Made by a program: the position numbers and the translations under genes. The notes under the pieces are model-generated. The model saw nothing but the letters and a program-made list of their open reading frames with translations. It made no database searches and had not been told where the DNA came from. 64,000 nucleotides of DNA from Paenibacillus sp. V4I7. Its GTDB lineage: Bacteria; Bacillota; Bacilli; Paenibacillales; NBRC-103111. The stretch lies in NCBI RefSeq assembly GCF_030817275.1, contig NZ_JAUSZD010000002.1:5084001-5148000 (forward strand). The letters are read 5' to 3'. Position 1 is the stretch's first letter. Every line of letters starts with the position of its first letter. Positions 26,996 to 36,604 of this stretch are shown here, piece after piece.

Positions 26996-29900
26996 TTATT
27001 GCACTTGATGAGCATCCAAAATCCTAATGATGATAACCGACGCTTCTGCGCGGGTACTGAAAGCCTTCGGCTTCAGCGTACCGTCTTGGTAGCCGTTCAG
27101 TACACCCTTGGCGGTCAAAGCCACAAGCGGTCCTTGGGCCCAGGCGGAGACGTCGCCGCTGTCCTTATATTCCAGTCCACTGTTGGTAGGTGCCAAATGT
27201 GCGGTACGTGCAAGGATTACGGCCATTTGTTCCCGGGTAATGTTGTCATCCGGGCCGAAGGTTCCGTCCTCATAGCCATCCACGATTCCCAGCGTGGATG
27301 TGGTTGCAATGGCTCCCTTCGCCCAATGGCTGCCGGTATCGGCAAATCCGGCGCTTCCAGTTGCCGTCAGGTGGAAAGCTCTGACGATCATAGATAAGAA
27401 CTCGGCTCTTGTTACGGCTGCTTCAGGTCGGAATGAACCGTCTTGGTAGCCGTCGATCACACCGGCCTTCACAAGGGCTTGGATGCCTGCCTCCGCCCAG
27501 TGTCCTTTAATATCAGTTAAGGCCGGAACCTCGACAGGTACGGACTTTTCTGCCGCCAATACCGCAAACTTGGTGAAGTGCGTCACACTGCCGGAAACGG
27601 TGCCTTTCTCCCGGTCGACCTTAATGTCGTCCAGTTTGACCCACTTGCCGATTTCTTCATTGTACCAGTACAGTGCCACCTCATGCTCATCATCCAACAA
27701 GCTAATGTTGAACGGAAGGGTAATAGTGACTGATTTCTGGAACGGTCCTGCCACATCCTTGGTAATCTCGTACACATCTCCGGCCAGCTTCAAATTCGGG
27801 TCGGTATTCAGCTTTGAGGGATCGCTCAGCTTTTTGACGACCACGATAATGTCTTTGCCACTTGCTCCGGCCGGCAAATCAATGATCACCCCATTTTGTT
27901 CGACCTTACCGCCCTTTTGGTCGTCTACTTTAAAAAATTCGTCCGGTGTGGGGGTCGAGGTAGAACCGTTCTGGGACGGTGCAGGCTTTGGCTCAAACGT
28001 CAGAACGCCGAATCTCGAGGTATTCTGATAGGTTTGGCCTGTCGGGTCGTTCCAAGTAAAGACGCTGTCCCGGCTTCCACTGTCCTGAGCATTGTTGACT
28101 TGGAAGTCAAATCCGATCATGGTTCCGGCTTTAGGAATGATCGTATCCAGCGCGATAGCCGCTTCTATGACGTAACCTCCGTCAATTAATTTGGTGGCTG
28201 ATGTATAGTTATTTTGTTTTGCATGGCCGCCGACAGTCTTTACGTTCTTGAAGTTGATCCGGTATTGGCCGTCGTCATCCTGGTAGTTCTCCGTTTTTCC
28301 GTTGTTCTGGTCAACGAAAATTTCCACCGAATCCTGCTCCCATGCATTGGCGTTGCCATCGTTCAATACGCTGTCCTTCACAACGGCATAGACATAAAGG
28401 TTATGCTCATCCCACATCGAACGGAATTGAGCTTTAGCGACTGCGTTGTTATGTTGCTCTGCCATTACATCGGTCGTATAAACCGGTGCGGTTGCCCATA
28501 TACTGTCCATTTCGCCGTCGATAGAGGGGGTTGCGTAAAGAGTGCTTGCCGCTTTGGTAGCATCGATATAAGTCAAGACCCCGTAACCAAGGCTGTCGTT
28601 GTCCTGGACGTTCCGAGGATCGCTCCAGGAAACGATGACACCGTTGCTGCCATGCTCCGTACCGTCATTAATCCCCATGTCGATCACTCTTACGTCAAAC
28701 TTTACTTGCTTGCCTAAGTTACCTGCCAACGGGATAGATGCTTGCAGCACATAACCGTCGGTTCCTTCCGTAATTTGAGCATCATTTCGTGCGAATGTAT
28801 ATTGCTTGATTCCATTGTCATCCACGAAGAGATCGATTTTATCCGTTGCGGTTTTGGTAATGTCTTTGACCGCTACCCGGGCATATAGATTATGTTCATC
28901 CCACAAGGTTTTCACTTGAGCCTGCAGCGTACCTGACTGTTGGGTCTTGATTGTCGGAATCGTATTCCAAACCGAATCCGAAGCATTTGCGGGTGTGCCT
29001 TGAGCCGTAAGTGCTGTTTGTAGAGTTATGGGAAGATGGGAAGGCGTCAGCGTCTTTACTGCCTCAATCATTCCCCAATAAGCATATTTGGCTTGATACT
29101 GCACGTCGAACGGAAGAGGAGCATCTTTACGGATGATATTATTGATGTTGTCCAGCCAGGTATGATCGTCTGCAATCCCCCATAACGTAACATTGCTGAT
29201 CCATCCGTCAGGATTATAAGCCGAAGTGTTATTGGCGGCATTTCTACCCTCATTATCCAGCCGAACCAGCTCTTGGAATAATTGCTTGTAACGGTAGCCT
29301 TGTTTCACAAGCATGGACTCATCATAGCTGGTGGAGTTGTCCGTATAAACTGAAACGTCAAGCTCCGTTATCTGATTGTCGAATCCGGCTTCACCGAATT
29401 TCTGGATAGATTCGGAAATTTGTTCGATAGAGGGACCGCCGATGCTAATATGCGTTTGATGGCCCACGCCGTCAATCGGAATTTCCTCGTCTCTCAGCTG
29501 CGTTGCCAAATTAAACAAGAAATCGCGTTTGACCGGATCTTGCGTCCCATAATCGTTGATATAAAGCTTTGCGTTCGGGAACTCTTGCCGAGCAACTTTG
29601 AAGGCTGTACGGATGAAGTCAAGGCCGGTCAGATTATACCACTCGCTCTTCCGCATGCCGTCCGGCTGTCCCGGATCGATGACTTCGTTTACAACGTCAA
29701 TGTCATTGATCGGTACTTTCATGTCAGTGAAGTGACGCGCAACGGTTTGGATATAAGTCGTGAGACGGTCCAGCACCAGCTGTTTATTCTCCGGTGTTGC
29801 TGCAAGCGGCTGGCCCTGGGCGTCCTTAAACATCCATTCCGCAGCCTGTGAATGCCAAGCAAGAGTATGCAACCGGAAATTCATATTGTGATCCTTGGCA

Positions 29901-31150
29901 TACTGTGCAGTCTTGTCTGCTTCCGTCCAGTTCCATTGCCCTTCTGTCGGTTCCAGAGAGCCTGGCTTTGTAGCGTTCTCGGCGACGATAGAGCTGTAGT
30001 GATAATCCAGAAGTGTGTGAACATCGGAAGTAAGCTGGTCGCCAGTCACCGCAGCACCGATCTTGAAGTTGTCCGAATAGACGTCCCTCAAATGATCAAT
30101 ATCCGTTTGAATCGGCAGTGGTCCGGCTACTTGGCCCACATTGGACAAATCGAAATCATCCGTATAGAAGGATCTTGCATCGCTATACTGGTCGGCTACT
30201 TCCACGTATGCATTCAAAACAGTCGGAGTGCTTGTTAATGTGAACGTGCCGGTCAACTGTACCCATTGATCAGATGTCACCGTCACGTTAGATGAAACAT
30301 TGGCATAAGAACTGTCACCGCTTTGTACAGAGAGCCGTAATACAGTGGGGGACTGCCCAGAAGCCATTTTGACCCATGCGGACAAATTGTATTTGTTGCC
30401 CACAGACATATCCCCCAGGACGTTAAGCAAAGGTCCGTCATATCGCTCTGTTACCATGGTCAGCAAGCTCGTGGAGCCGCCGATGGTGTGATTGTCAATC
30501 GACGATATGCCGATATTGCCGGATCCGTTCCTACGTACCCATTCCCCCTGCCCGTCTTCAAAAGTAGATTGGATCCCCGGTTGATCAATCGGCGTGACGT
30601 CCGTTAGCGACACTTCATCGATATAGAGATCCTCCGTTGTGGTGGAATTATTCGACTCAACCCATATTTTGAACCCCGTGGTATCGCTCGGGAGCTGGTA
30701 TCCCTTCAATTCAAAGGTGGTCCATTCTGTGGAATTAACCGATTTATCCCCTACCAGCCAAGGATATTGGTTAGTCAGCGAGGCGGCGGCGACATTAGAA
30801 GCGATATGAAAGGTGTCGTTTCCTGCTCCGAGTTTAAGCTTCAGCGATAAATCGTACGTATGGCCAGGTTTCGTCAACGAAGTCAAATCCAAGAACGGGC
30901 TGCTGTTACTTGCAGCACGGTCCGTCATCGCCAAGGACTTGGATCCTTCGGAATATGTTGCCGACGTTATGGCAACGCTTCCGTCCCCCATCCAAGGCAC
31001 CTTTACCCAGCCGCCTGTTTGGCCATCTTCAAAGCTTTGGGACAAAACCACCAGTCCGCTGTTTGCTGCCTTCAAAGGCACTAGCAGCTGGGGGGCGATC
31101 ATCCCTACAAGCAGCACGATAGCCATCAATAAATTAATTTTCTTTCTCAC
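26996..31150 (-). CDS. Surface-anchored multimodular GH10 xylanase (CBM22-like x2, GH10, CBM9 x2, SLH x3)
   Basis: 1384 residues from the GTG at 31150, six bases after GAGGAGG; the ATG six bases further out directly abuts the Shine-Dalgarno. Modules by residue: signal peptide (1-29), two CBM22/CBM4_9 modules (about 35-190, 195-345), GH10 barrel (about 350-690) with acid/base Glu in DVVNEVIDP (about 487) and nucleophile in ITELDVSVY (about 597), two CBM9 modules (about 710-865, 870-1040), a ZU5-like sandwich (about 1075-1190) and three SLH repeats (about 1205-1384, each with HW or AW). SLH repeats bind pyruvylated secondary wall polymer, so the enzyme stays on the cell surface. It produces xylo-oligosaccharides for import. 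A perfect cre box lies just upstream. Confidence 0.95.
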   Translation of the reverse strand: MRKKINLLMAIVLLVGMIAPQLLVPLKAANSGLVVLSQSFEDGQTGGWVKVPWMGDGSVAITSATYSEGSKSLAMTDRAASNSSPFLDLTSLTKPGHTYDLSLKLKLGAGNDTFHIASNVAAASLTNQYPWLVGDKSVNSTEWTTFELKGYQLPSDTTGFKIWVESNNSTTTEDLYIDEVSLTDVTPIDQPGIQSTFEDGQGEWVRRNGSGNIGISSIDNHTIGGSTSLLTMVTERYDGPLLNVLGDMSVGNKYNLSAWVKMASGQSPTVLRLSVQSGDSSYANVSSNVTVTSDQWVQLTGTFTLTSTPTVLNAYVEVADQYSDARSFYTDDFDLSNVGQVAGPLPIQTDIDHLRDVYSDNFKIGAAVTGDQLTSDVHTLLDYHYSSIVAENATKPGSLEPTEGQWNWTEADKTAQYAKDHNMNFRLHTLAWHSQAAEWMFKDAQGQPLAATPENKQLVLDRLTTYIQTVARHFTDMKVPINDIDVVNEVIDPGQPDGMRKSEWYNLTGLDFIRTAFKVARQEFPNAKLYINDYGTQDPVKRDFLFNLATQLRDEEIPIDGVGHQTHISIGGPSIEQISESIQKFGEAGFDNQITELDVSVYTDNSTSYDESMLVKQGYRYKQLFQELVRLDNEGRNAANNTSAYNPDGWISNVTLWGIADDHTWLDNINNIIRKDAPLPFDVQYQAKYAYWGMIEAVKTLTPSHLPITLQTALTAQGTPANASDSVWNTIPTIKTQQSGTLQAQVKTLWDEHNLYARVAVKDITKTATDKIDLFVDDNGIKQYTFARNDAQITEGTDGYVLQASIPLAGNLGKQVKFDVRVIDMGINDGTEHGSNGVIVSWSDPRNVQDNDSLGYGVLTYIDATKAASTLYATPSIDGEMDSIWATAPVYTTDVMAEQHNNAVAKAQFRSMWDEHNLYVYAVVKDSVLNDGNANAWEQDSVEIFVDQNNGKTENYQDDDGQYRINFKNVKTVGGHAKQNNYTSATKLIDGGYVIEAAIALDTIIPKAGTMIGFDFQVNNAQDSGSRDSVFTWNDPTGQTYQNTSRFGVLTFEPKPAPSQNGSTSTPTPDEFFKVDDQKGGKVEQNGVIIDLPAGASGKDIIVVVKKLSDPSKLNTDPNLKLAGDVYEITKDVAGPFQKSVTITLPFNISLLDDEHEVALYWYNEEIGKWVKLDDIKVDREKGTVSGSVTHFTKFAVLAAEKSVPVEVPALTDIKGHWAEAGIQALVKAGVIDGYQDGSFRPEAAVTRAEFLSMIVRAFHLTATGSAGFADTGSHWAKGAIATTSTLGIVDGYEDGTFGPDDNITREQMAVILARTAHLAPTNSGLEYKDSGDVSAWAQGPLVALTAKGVLNGYQDGTLKPKAFSTRAEASVIIIRILDAHQVQ

Positions 31151-31168
31151 AAACATCCTCCTCTTTCT

Positions 31169-31182
31169 TGTAATCGCTTACA
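31169..31182. promoter_or_regulatory. cre box in the xylanase leader
   Basis: TGTAATCGCTTACA matches the consensus fully and is the core of the 16-bp palindrome at 31168-31183. It ends about 6 bp ahead of the xylanase ribosome-binding site, so bound CcpA could block elongation. Confidence 0.7.
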
Positions 31183-31605
31183 ATACTATTTCAATTTCAT
31201 TTTACAACTTAGGTAATTGGCTTCACATACTCAAAATAAAGAATAATCCCCCCTCAATTATGCCCGATTACACGCCAGAATGCCTTTTTAGGCTGAAATT
31301 CCCCATCGAACAGAAACGGCCAATTCTTTCGGCCACTCGTGCAAGTTCGGTACCTTGTTATTCATGGATTGGCAAGCCTCCTCATCATATCCTGTTTAAA
31401 TAGGCCTTCTATGTTATATGATATAGAATCTGAATACACTTACCATTCACAGATTAAAGGTCTCTCCCCCCTATTCTTAAAAAGCATTAAAAATTGGATG
31501 CGATGTTTCCAGTCGCACTCATAGCAAATAGACGTGTATCTCTTAGAAAAGAAATACACGTCCTTCGTAGAAGCGGCCCAGACTATAGGATTCACTCTTG
31601 TTCTT
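31183..31605. other. Intergenic region between xylanase and RR2
   Basis: About 420 AT-rich bases that must contain the xylanase promoter; no confident -35/-10 pair stands out. The RR2 terminator is at its right end. I see no coding sequence. Confidence 0.5.
31531..31562 (-). terminator. Terminator after RR2
   Basis: A 9-bp perfect stem (GACGTGTAT/ATACACGTC) with a 14-nt loop, followed on the minus strand by TATTTGC, 44 bp past the RR2 stop. Confidence 0.55.
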
Positions 31606-33111
31606 TTAGGCTTTGCTTAATTGTCTATACACGGCGGGTTTGTCGGACACACGTTTTTCAAACTCTTTGAGGAAATGATGATAGTTAGCGTATCCGATCT
31701 GCTCCGCGATCACGCGAATCGTTTCATCCGATTCACACAGCATTCGCTTCGCCTCATGAATGCGCAGGTCGTGAATATACTCAATCATGCCTACGCCGCA
31801 CCTCTTCATAAACGCTTGGCCTAAGTAAACCGGGTTCATAAAGAACCGTTCTCCGATATCTTTAATCGTTAGCGTTTCCCGATAATGTTCTTGAATATAA
31901 CGCTCAATAACCCGAAGGGGATGGCCCGATAATTTGTCTTTATGCTGCTTCAACTGGCTCAAATACTGCTGCATATATACCTGCAGGGATTCCTCCACTT
32001 CTTTTAAGGAACGATGCTCCCTTCTCAAAAAATCGCGAACACGAGGCAGTGCCTCTGAATCGATGCCCATCTCCCGCATGACGGCAGCGCTCTTCAGAAC
32101 AATGCGGATGACCAACAAATGGACGACTTCCCGAGCCGTTTTGTTAGCAGACAGCATCACAAACATTTGTTTAATCAGCTCCCCAACCCGTTTCTCCTGA
32201 AGCGCCTCGATCGCAATGTGAATGTCGTCTACGATAGAAACCGCATTGAGATCATAGCTAATTTGCCTGTGATGAATCGTTTCGTAATCGAGTGGACCAC
32301 CTGCTACATGAAAGAAATGATGCACTGACGCCTCTAGAGCACCTGCATACGAATCTGCAATATGACGGAGGGAGTCCACCCGTGGTCCTATCGAAAGACA
32401 GCATTCGATACCCCGCTGACGAAGATCTTCATATACATGTTGAGCCCACTCCTTGATATCAGGGACAGACGGCATGACAAGCCCCTCCTGATTCCCAAAC
32501 AAATCGATAGGATGAGCTTTTTGCGAAAGGAAGTAACGCGCATCCAGTTCCTGTTCTGGGCCACCAAGCCATTCGAAATGGATATACCTCCAGCCCTGAT
32601 CTCCTAATACCAAAGGATCCAGAATCTCACCTACGTTCTCTTCCGTTGCCGAAATCTCTCCCCGAAGTATCTGAGCAAGCAAAGTAGGTACAAGACGATA
32701 AGCAACAAGATCATTTCGTTCCTTTTGCTGTTCTCGGTGCTGCAGCTCCTGAATAACAAGTTGAATGATAGCATCCCATTCCCTATCTAAAGCCGGCTTA
32801 AGCAAATAATGCTTAACCCTGTACCTCAGGGCAGATCGAGCGTACTCGAAATCGTTGTAGCCGCTTAAAATAATGAATACCGGATCACTGCCTGCCTTTT
32901 GCACCCTTTCAATCAATTCTAATCCGTCAATCATCGGCATCCGAATATCTGTTACCACGAGATCGGGCTTGCAGGCTTCAATGCAGGCCAATGCTTCTTC
33001 GCCGTTCTCGCACATACCCACGATTTCAAAGCCAAGCTCTTCCCACTCGACCATAAGCCTTATTCCTTCCAAGGCGAAAGGCTCGTCATCAGCAAAAATA
33101 ACTTTATACAT
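31606..33111 (-). CDS. AraC-type response regulator, second of two beside HK2 (module 2)
   Basis: 501 residues from the ATG at 33111 after AGGAGG, overlapping the HK2 stop by 8 bp. Receiver domain: FADDE acidic pair, phospho-acceptor Asp in LVVTDIRMPMID, Ser in IILSGYNDF, Lys in LLKPALD. The C-terminal AraC domain ends NYHHFLKEFEKRVSDKPAVY, a less usual second helix-turn-helix. The coupled overlap is exactly the HK1-RR1 arrangement, so this is probably HK2's partner. It ends the RR3-HK2-RR2 operon. Confidence 0.9.
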   Translation of the reverse strand: MYKVIFADDEPFALEGIRLMVEWEELGFEIVGMCENGEEALACIEACKPDLVVTDIRMPMIDGLELIERVQKAGSDPVFIILSGYNDFEYARSALRYRVKHYLLKPALDREWDAIIQLVIQELQHREQQKERNDLVAYRLVPTLLAQILRGEISATEENVGEILDPLVLGDQGWRYIHFEWLGGPEQELDARYFLSQKAHPIDLFGNQEGLVMPSVPDIKEWAQHVYEDLRQRGIECCLSIGPRVDSLRHIADSYAGALEASVHHFFHVAGGPLDYETIHHRQISYDLNAVSIVDDIHIAIEALQEKRVGELIKQMFVMLSANKTAREVVHLLVIRIVLKSAAVMREMGIDSEALPRVRDFLRREHRSLKEVEESLQVYMQQYLSQLKQHKDKLSGHPLRVIERYIQEHYRETLTIKDIGERFFMNPVYLGQAFMKRCGVGMIEYIHDLRIHEAKRMLCESDETIRVIAEQIGYANYHHFLKEFEKRVSDKPAVYRQLSKA

Positions 33112-34936
33112 GTCCACAAGCCTCCTTCTGGTTCTTGATAAGACTCAAAGGGATCTGAATCGTAATGCTTGTCTTTTCGAAGGGGATACTTTCAATATGG
33201 AAGAGAGAACGTTCTGCGTAAAATAGATTTAAGCGGCGGTACACATTGCGAAGTCCGATGTTTTTGCCGTTGTCTTCTCCCTTAAATAGACTCTGAACAA
33301 TCTCATCCAGCTTCGCACTGTTCATACCGATTCCGTTATCTTCAACCTTCATGAGCAAGTTCATTCCTGCTCTCTCTACAGATATTCGAATCCTGCGATT
33401 CCCTTTAACCGATTGAAGACCATGCTTGCAAGAGTTCTCTACAAGCGATTGAATACTCATCTTTGGGATCCGATACGCTAGAACAGATTCGTCAACGGAC
33501 AATTCATAGTGAAACCGATCTTGGAATCGGAATTTCTCGATCTGGAGGTACATTTCGGTAAAGCTTAACTCTTCTTCTACGGTTACCAAGTCCTCTTTCC
33601 AGCTTAGCAGCCTTCTTAGAATTTGGGACAAGTTTTGTATGATTTCCGTCACATGCTCATAGCGATATTTCTTACAGACGACGAGAATCGCGTTTAACGT
33701 ATTGAACAGGAAATGAGGATCTACCTGACTTTGCAAATAATTCAGCTCTGCCTGCACGCGTTCGAGCTCCAAATCTTTTTTTTGAATTTCGAGCTTATAC
33801 ACGTCATTGATTAAATTGCGTATTTTCCCTGTCATCAGATTAAAGCTGCGAAGAAGATTACCGATCTCATCTTTCCCTTCATACATCGTGATGGGTTCAA
33901 ACCTCTCGTTTTTCACCAATTGCATATGTTTGGAGAGCTTTCTTACCCGATAATTAAAGGAATGCATAATGATATAAATCAATATCGTCGGAATAATCGT
34001 ACTGATGAGTGTCAGCCATATAAAAAAGTGGATAACCCCTTTCCTCTCCTCCGCGATTCGACTTCCCTCCGGAATCCCGACCAGCCGCCAGTTAAGCACG
34101 TAACTGGCGGTACTGAGAGGACTGACGAAGCTATTCCCAGGTAAGCCTGCCAGCTGATTATCGCCAGATACAGGCAGGATCTGCAACAGAGGGTCAACAC
34201 CTTTAAACGTACCTGCTGATTCCAGAACAAGCTGATTTTCCTCATCCACGAGCTTGATTTGCAAGTAATTGTGTTCTTTATCAAACAGCTCCAGCAGCTT
34301 ATCCATCCGAATATCGATGCGCAGATATTTGGAGAATTCCATAAGGTCAGGGAAATTGTCCAGCTTCCGACTGATGCTGACATATACTAATTTCTCCTCG
34401 GGATTCATGGGATTCGTATCCAAATAAGAGGTCACTGTCACCTTATCTTTCTTATCTCTCTTTTCGTTCATCTTCTGGTACCATTTACTCTGCAGATCAC
34501 TAGGCTTAAGCATAAAGTAACTTCCACCATTGGATAGCGTTGGGTTAGAGGTATACACGCCAATCCAAGATATGTATGGGTAAATATTCGGATACTGACC
34601 CAATCTATCTCGGAGGTAACGATCGTATTCTTCGTAATAGGCGACATTATCAGAGTACGTATATTCAAGCATTTCATTAAAGATACGGTCAGCGGCTACG
34701 GCGTTGCCAATCACGACACCTTCGTTCACCATTTGCATGATTTCATTTCCGACCCGATCCAGGGAAATTCGTAAGTTGTCCATCTCTCTACGTTCCGTGT
34801 TTTTGCTATCCTGCATGTAAAATAAACCGTTTATACACAAAATGGGAAGCAGCACACACATCAAGTAAATGATCAGAAACTTGAATTTCAGCGGAATATC
34901 ATTAACTATACGTAACAGCTTCCATCTCCGGCTCAT
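33104..34936 (-). CDS. YesM-type sensor histidine kinase (module 2)
   Basis: 610 residues, ATG at 34936 after AAGGAG. A first membrane helix (about 18-42), a large extracytoplasmic sensor, a second helix (about 300-325), HAMP, a His_kinase domain with VDPHFLFNTLNAI (phospho-acceptor His; Asp replaces the usual Asn before Pro-His) and HATPase with LVENSCKHG and DNGIGM. It begins 25 bp after RR3 ends and overlaps RR2, so one kinase sits between two regulators on one transcript. Confidence 0.92.
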   Translation of the reverse strand: MSRRWKLLRIVNDIPLKFKFLIIYLMCVLLPILCINGLFYMQDSKNTERREMDNLRISLDRVGNEIMQMVNEGVVIGNAVAADRIFNEMLEYTYSDNVAYYEEYDRYLRDRLGQYPNIYPYISWIGVYTSNPTLSNGGSYFMLKPSDLQSKWYQKMNEKRDKKDKVTVTSYLDTNPMNPEEKLVYVSISRKLDNFPDLMEFSKYLRIDIRMDKLLELFDKEHNYLQIKLVDEENQLVLESAGTFKGVDPLLQILPVSGDNQLAGLPGNSFVSPLSTASYVLNWRLVGIPEGSRIAEERKGVIHFFIWLTLISTIIPTILIYIIMHSFNYRVRKLSKHMQLVKNERFEPITMYEGKDEIGNLLRSFNLMTGKIRNLINDVYKLEIQKKDLELERVQAELNYLQSQVDPHFLFNTLNAILVVCKKYRYEHVTEIIQNLSQILRRLLSWKEDLVTVEEELSFTEMYLQIEKFRFQDRFHYELSVDESVLAYRIPKMSIQSLVENSCKHGLQSVKGNRRIRISVERAGMNLLMKVEDNGIGMNSAKLDEIVQSLFKGEDNGKNIGLRNVYRRLNLFYAERSLFHIESIPFEKTSITIQIPLSLIKNQKEACGHV

Positions 34937-34961
34937 ATGCGATCTCCTTGTCAGTTGTTGG

Positions 34962-36479
34962 TCAGCCCTTTTTGTAGGCAGAGGGTAACAGGCCGGTAAG
35001 TGCCTTGAACTTGGTTACGAACTGTTCGGAATCCGAGTAGCCTACACGATCGGCTACATCGGATATTTTCAGTTCTTCACGACGAAGTAATTTTTTGGCC
35101 TCGTCAATTCGTACGACATGTAAATATTCATTGAAGGTGAGGCCAACTTGTTTCTTGAACCTCTGACCAAAGTAGGCCGGATTCAGCTGAAAATGCTCTG
35201 CAACATACTGAAGCTGAAGCTTTTCCCTATAGTGCGATTTGACATAGTCTCCCGCTGCGGATACGACTTCATCTTGCCCTATGCCTTTCTTCTGGCCAAT
35301 CCACTCTGCAGCTTGCAGGAAATCCCGCATGACCTTGCGTTCCAAGAGGCCAAGATCCGTTGGCACGTATGAAGCAAACCAATCCGGGGCCCACACATGC
35401 TCACCTCCGTATTGGGTAACAACCTTAAGAATTTCAAGCTTAATGTTGCCTAAATAAGCGCTCACCCAAGATCCGGAGACGGACTGCCTCGAAAGAGCGA
35501 TGAATAAGTGGTGCACGTGGGCTCGCACCGTTTCTGGACACCCACTCCCGACGGCATCTAGGATGGATTCCGTCATTCCAACAAATGCAGGCAGCGTCTC
35601 CGCTGACCGCTCCCCTTGATAGATGTAAATCCCTTCAGTTCCAGAAGGGAACTTGCACATTTCGGCCAAAAGTCCCTCACGGAATGCTTCTTTTAACGCA
35701 TGCGGTCCCTTGTGTTCGCCGCTTACTGAAAACGAGAACGCACTGCCCCAGTTATTTCGGACAGTGGCAATTAATTCTGTAATCATTGCGAGAGAAAGAT
35801 CCCGCTCCTCTGGTCCCGAGACCAGCAAGAATCCATGTCGTTCTTTGCCTACGCCAAATGGAAGCAAAGTCGCTTGAGGAAGCTTGTTCTTATCCGCAAT
35901 AACCTGTATCAGGTCCGACTGGACATGAGCCTGAACGTCAGGTTCAAGTAAGATGCAGCGGAAGCTGGAACATTCATGAAGATCCAACAAGGTGTTCGCC
36001 TGCTCAATCCATTTCTGCCTGATTTCTCCCTGCAATAACCTTGAAATCGTTTCCAATCGTAAGCGATCCAAGGCAGCACTTTCGTACTGGCTGTGAGCTT
36101 CACGCTCCTTGATCGTATTCGCGACCGCTTCCACTGCAGCTACAAGCTCCGCTTCAATCACAGGCTTCATCATATAATTAGCCACACCATGTCGCATAGC
36201 TCTTTTGGCATATTCGAAATCTGCGTATCCACTCAAAATAATAAATTTCACCCCAGGGTGTAGGTAGGAAGCTTGTTCAATCAATCCCAATCCATCTATG
36301 ACAGGCATTCGAACATCCGTCAGCACCAAATGAGGCAGGGTCGACGCCATCATGGCTAATGCGTCTTCGCCATCCAACGCTTCCCCGCACACTTCAAAGC
36401 CTAGCTTATTCCAATCAATCATTGACCGCAGTCCCTCTAGCATGTAGGGCTCGTCATCAGCAAACATGACCCTTAACAT
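34962..36479 (-). CDS. AraC-type response regulator, first of two beside HK2 (module 2)
   Basis: 505 residues from the ATG at 36479, six bases after GAGGTG (an in-frame GTG inside that site is unlikely). Receiver: FADDE, Asp in LVLTDVRMPVID, Ser in IILSGYADF, Lys in MMKPVIE. C-terminal AraC domain ends SEQFVTKFKALTGLLPSAYK. It lies between the terminator of importer 2 and HK2. Its linker is unlike that of RR2, so the two are not recent duplicates. Confidence 0.92.
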   Translation of the reverse strand: MLRVMFADDEPYMLEGLRSMIDWNKLGFEVCGEALDGEDALAMMASTLPHLVLTDVRMPVIDGLGLIEQASYLHPGVKFIILSGYADFEYAKRAMRHGVANYMMKPVIEAELVAAVEAVANTIKEREAHSQYESAALDRLRLETISRLLQGEIRQKWIEQANTLLDLHECSSFRCILLEPDVQAHVQSDLIQVIADKNKLPQATLLPFGVGKERHGFLLVSGPEERDLSLAMITELIATVRNNWGSAFSFSVSGEHKGPHALKEAFREGLLAEMCKFPSGTEGIYIYQGERSAETLPAFVGMTESILDAVGSGCPETVRAHVHHLFIALSRQSVSGSWVSAYLGNIKLEILKVVTQYGGEHVWAPDWFASYVPTDLGLLERKVMRDFLQAAEWIGQKKGIGQDEVVSAAGDYVKSHYREKLQLQYVAEHFQLNPAYFGQRFKKQVGLTFNEYLHVVRIDEAKKLLRREELKISDVADRVGYSDSEQFVTKFKALTGLLPSAYKKG

Positions 36480-36543
36480 GGGAAACACCTCATTTCAGGG
36501 TTAGATATGGCTATTATAAAGGAAAGGATCGACTTAAATAAAG

Positions 36544-36575
36544 CAAAAACCGTCCCAGCTCCGAGCTGAAACGGG
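36544..36575 (-). terminator. Rho-independent terminator between importer 2 and RR3
   Basis: On the minus strand CCGTTTCAGCTC pairs with GAGCTGGGACGG (one mismatch plus G-U) and is followed by TTTTTGCTTT. It ends the importer operon. Confidence 0.85.
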
Positions 36576-36604
36576 AAATGATTATCATCATGGTTTATTA
36601 CTTC

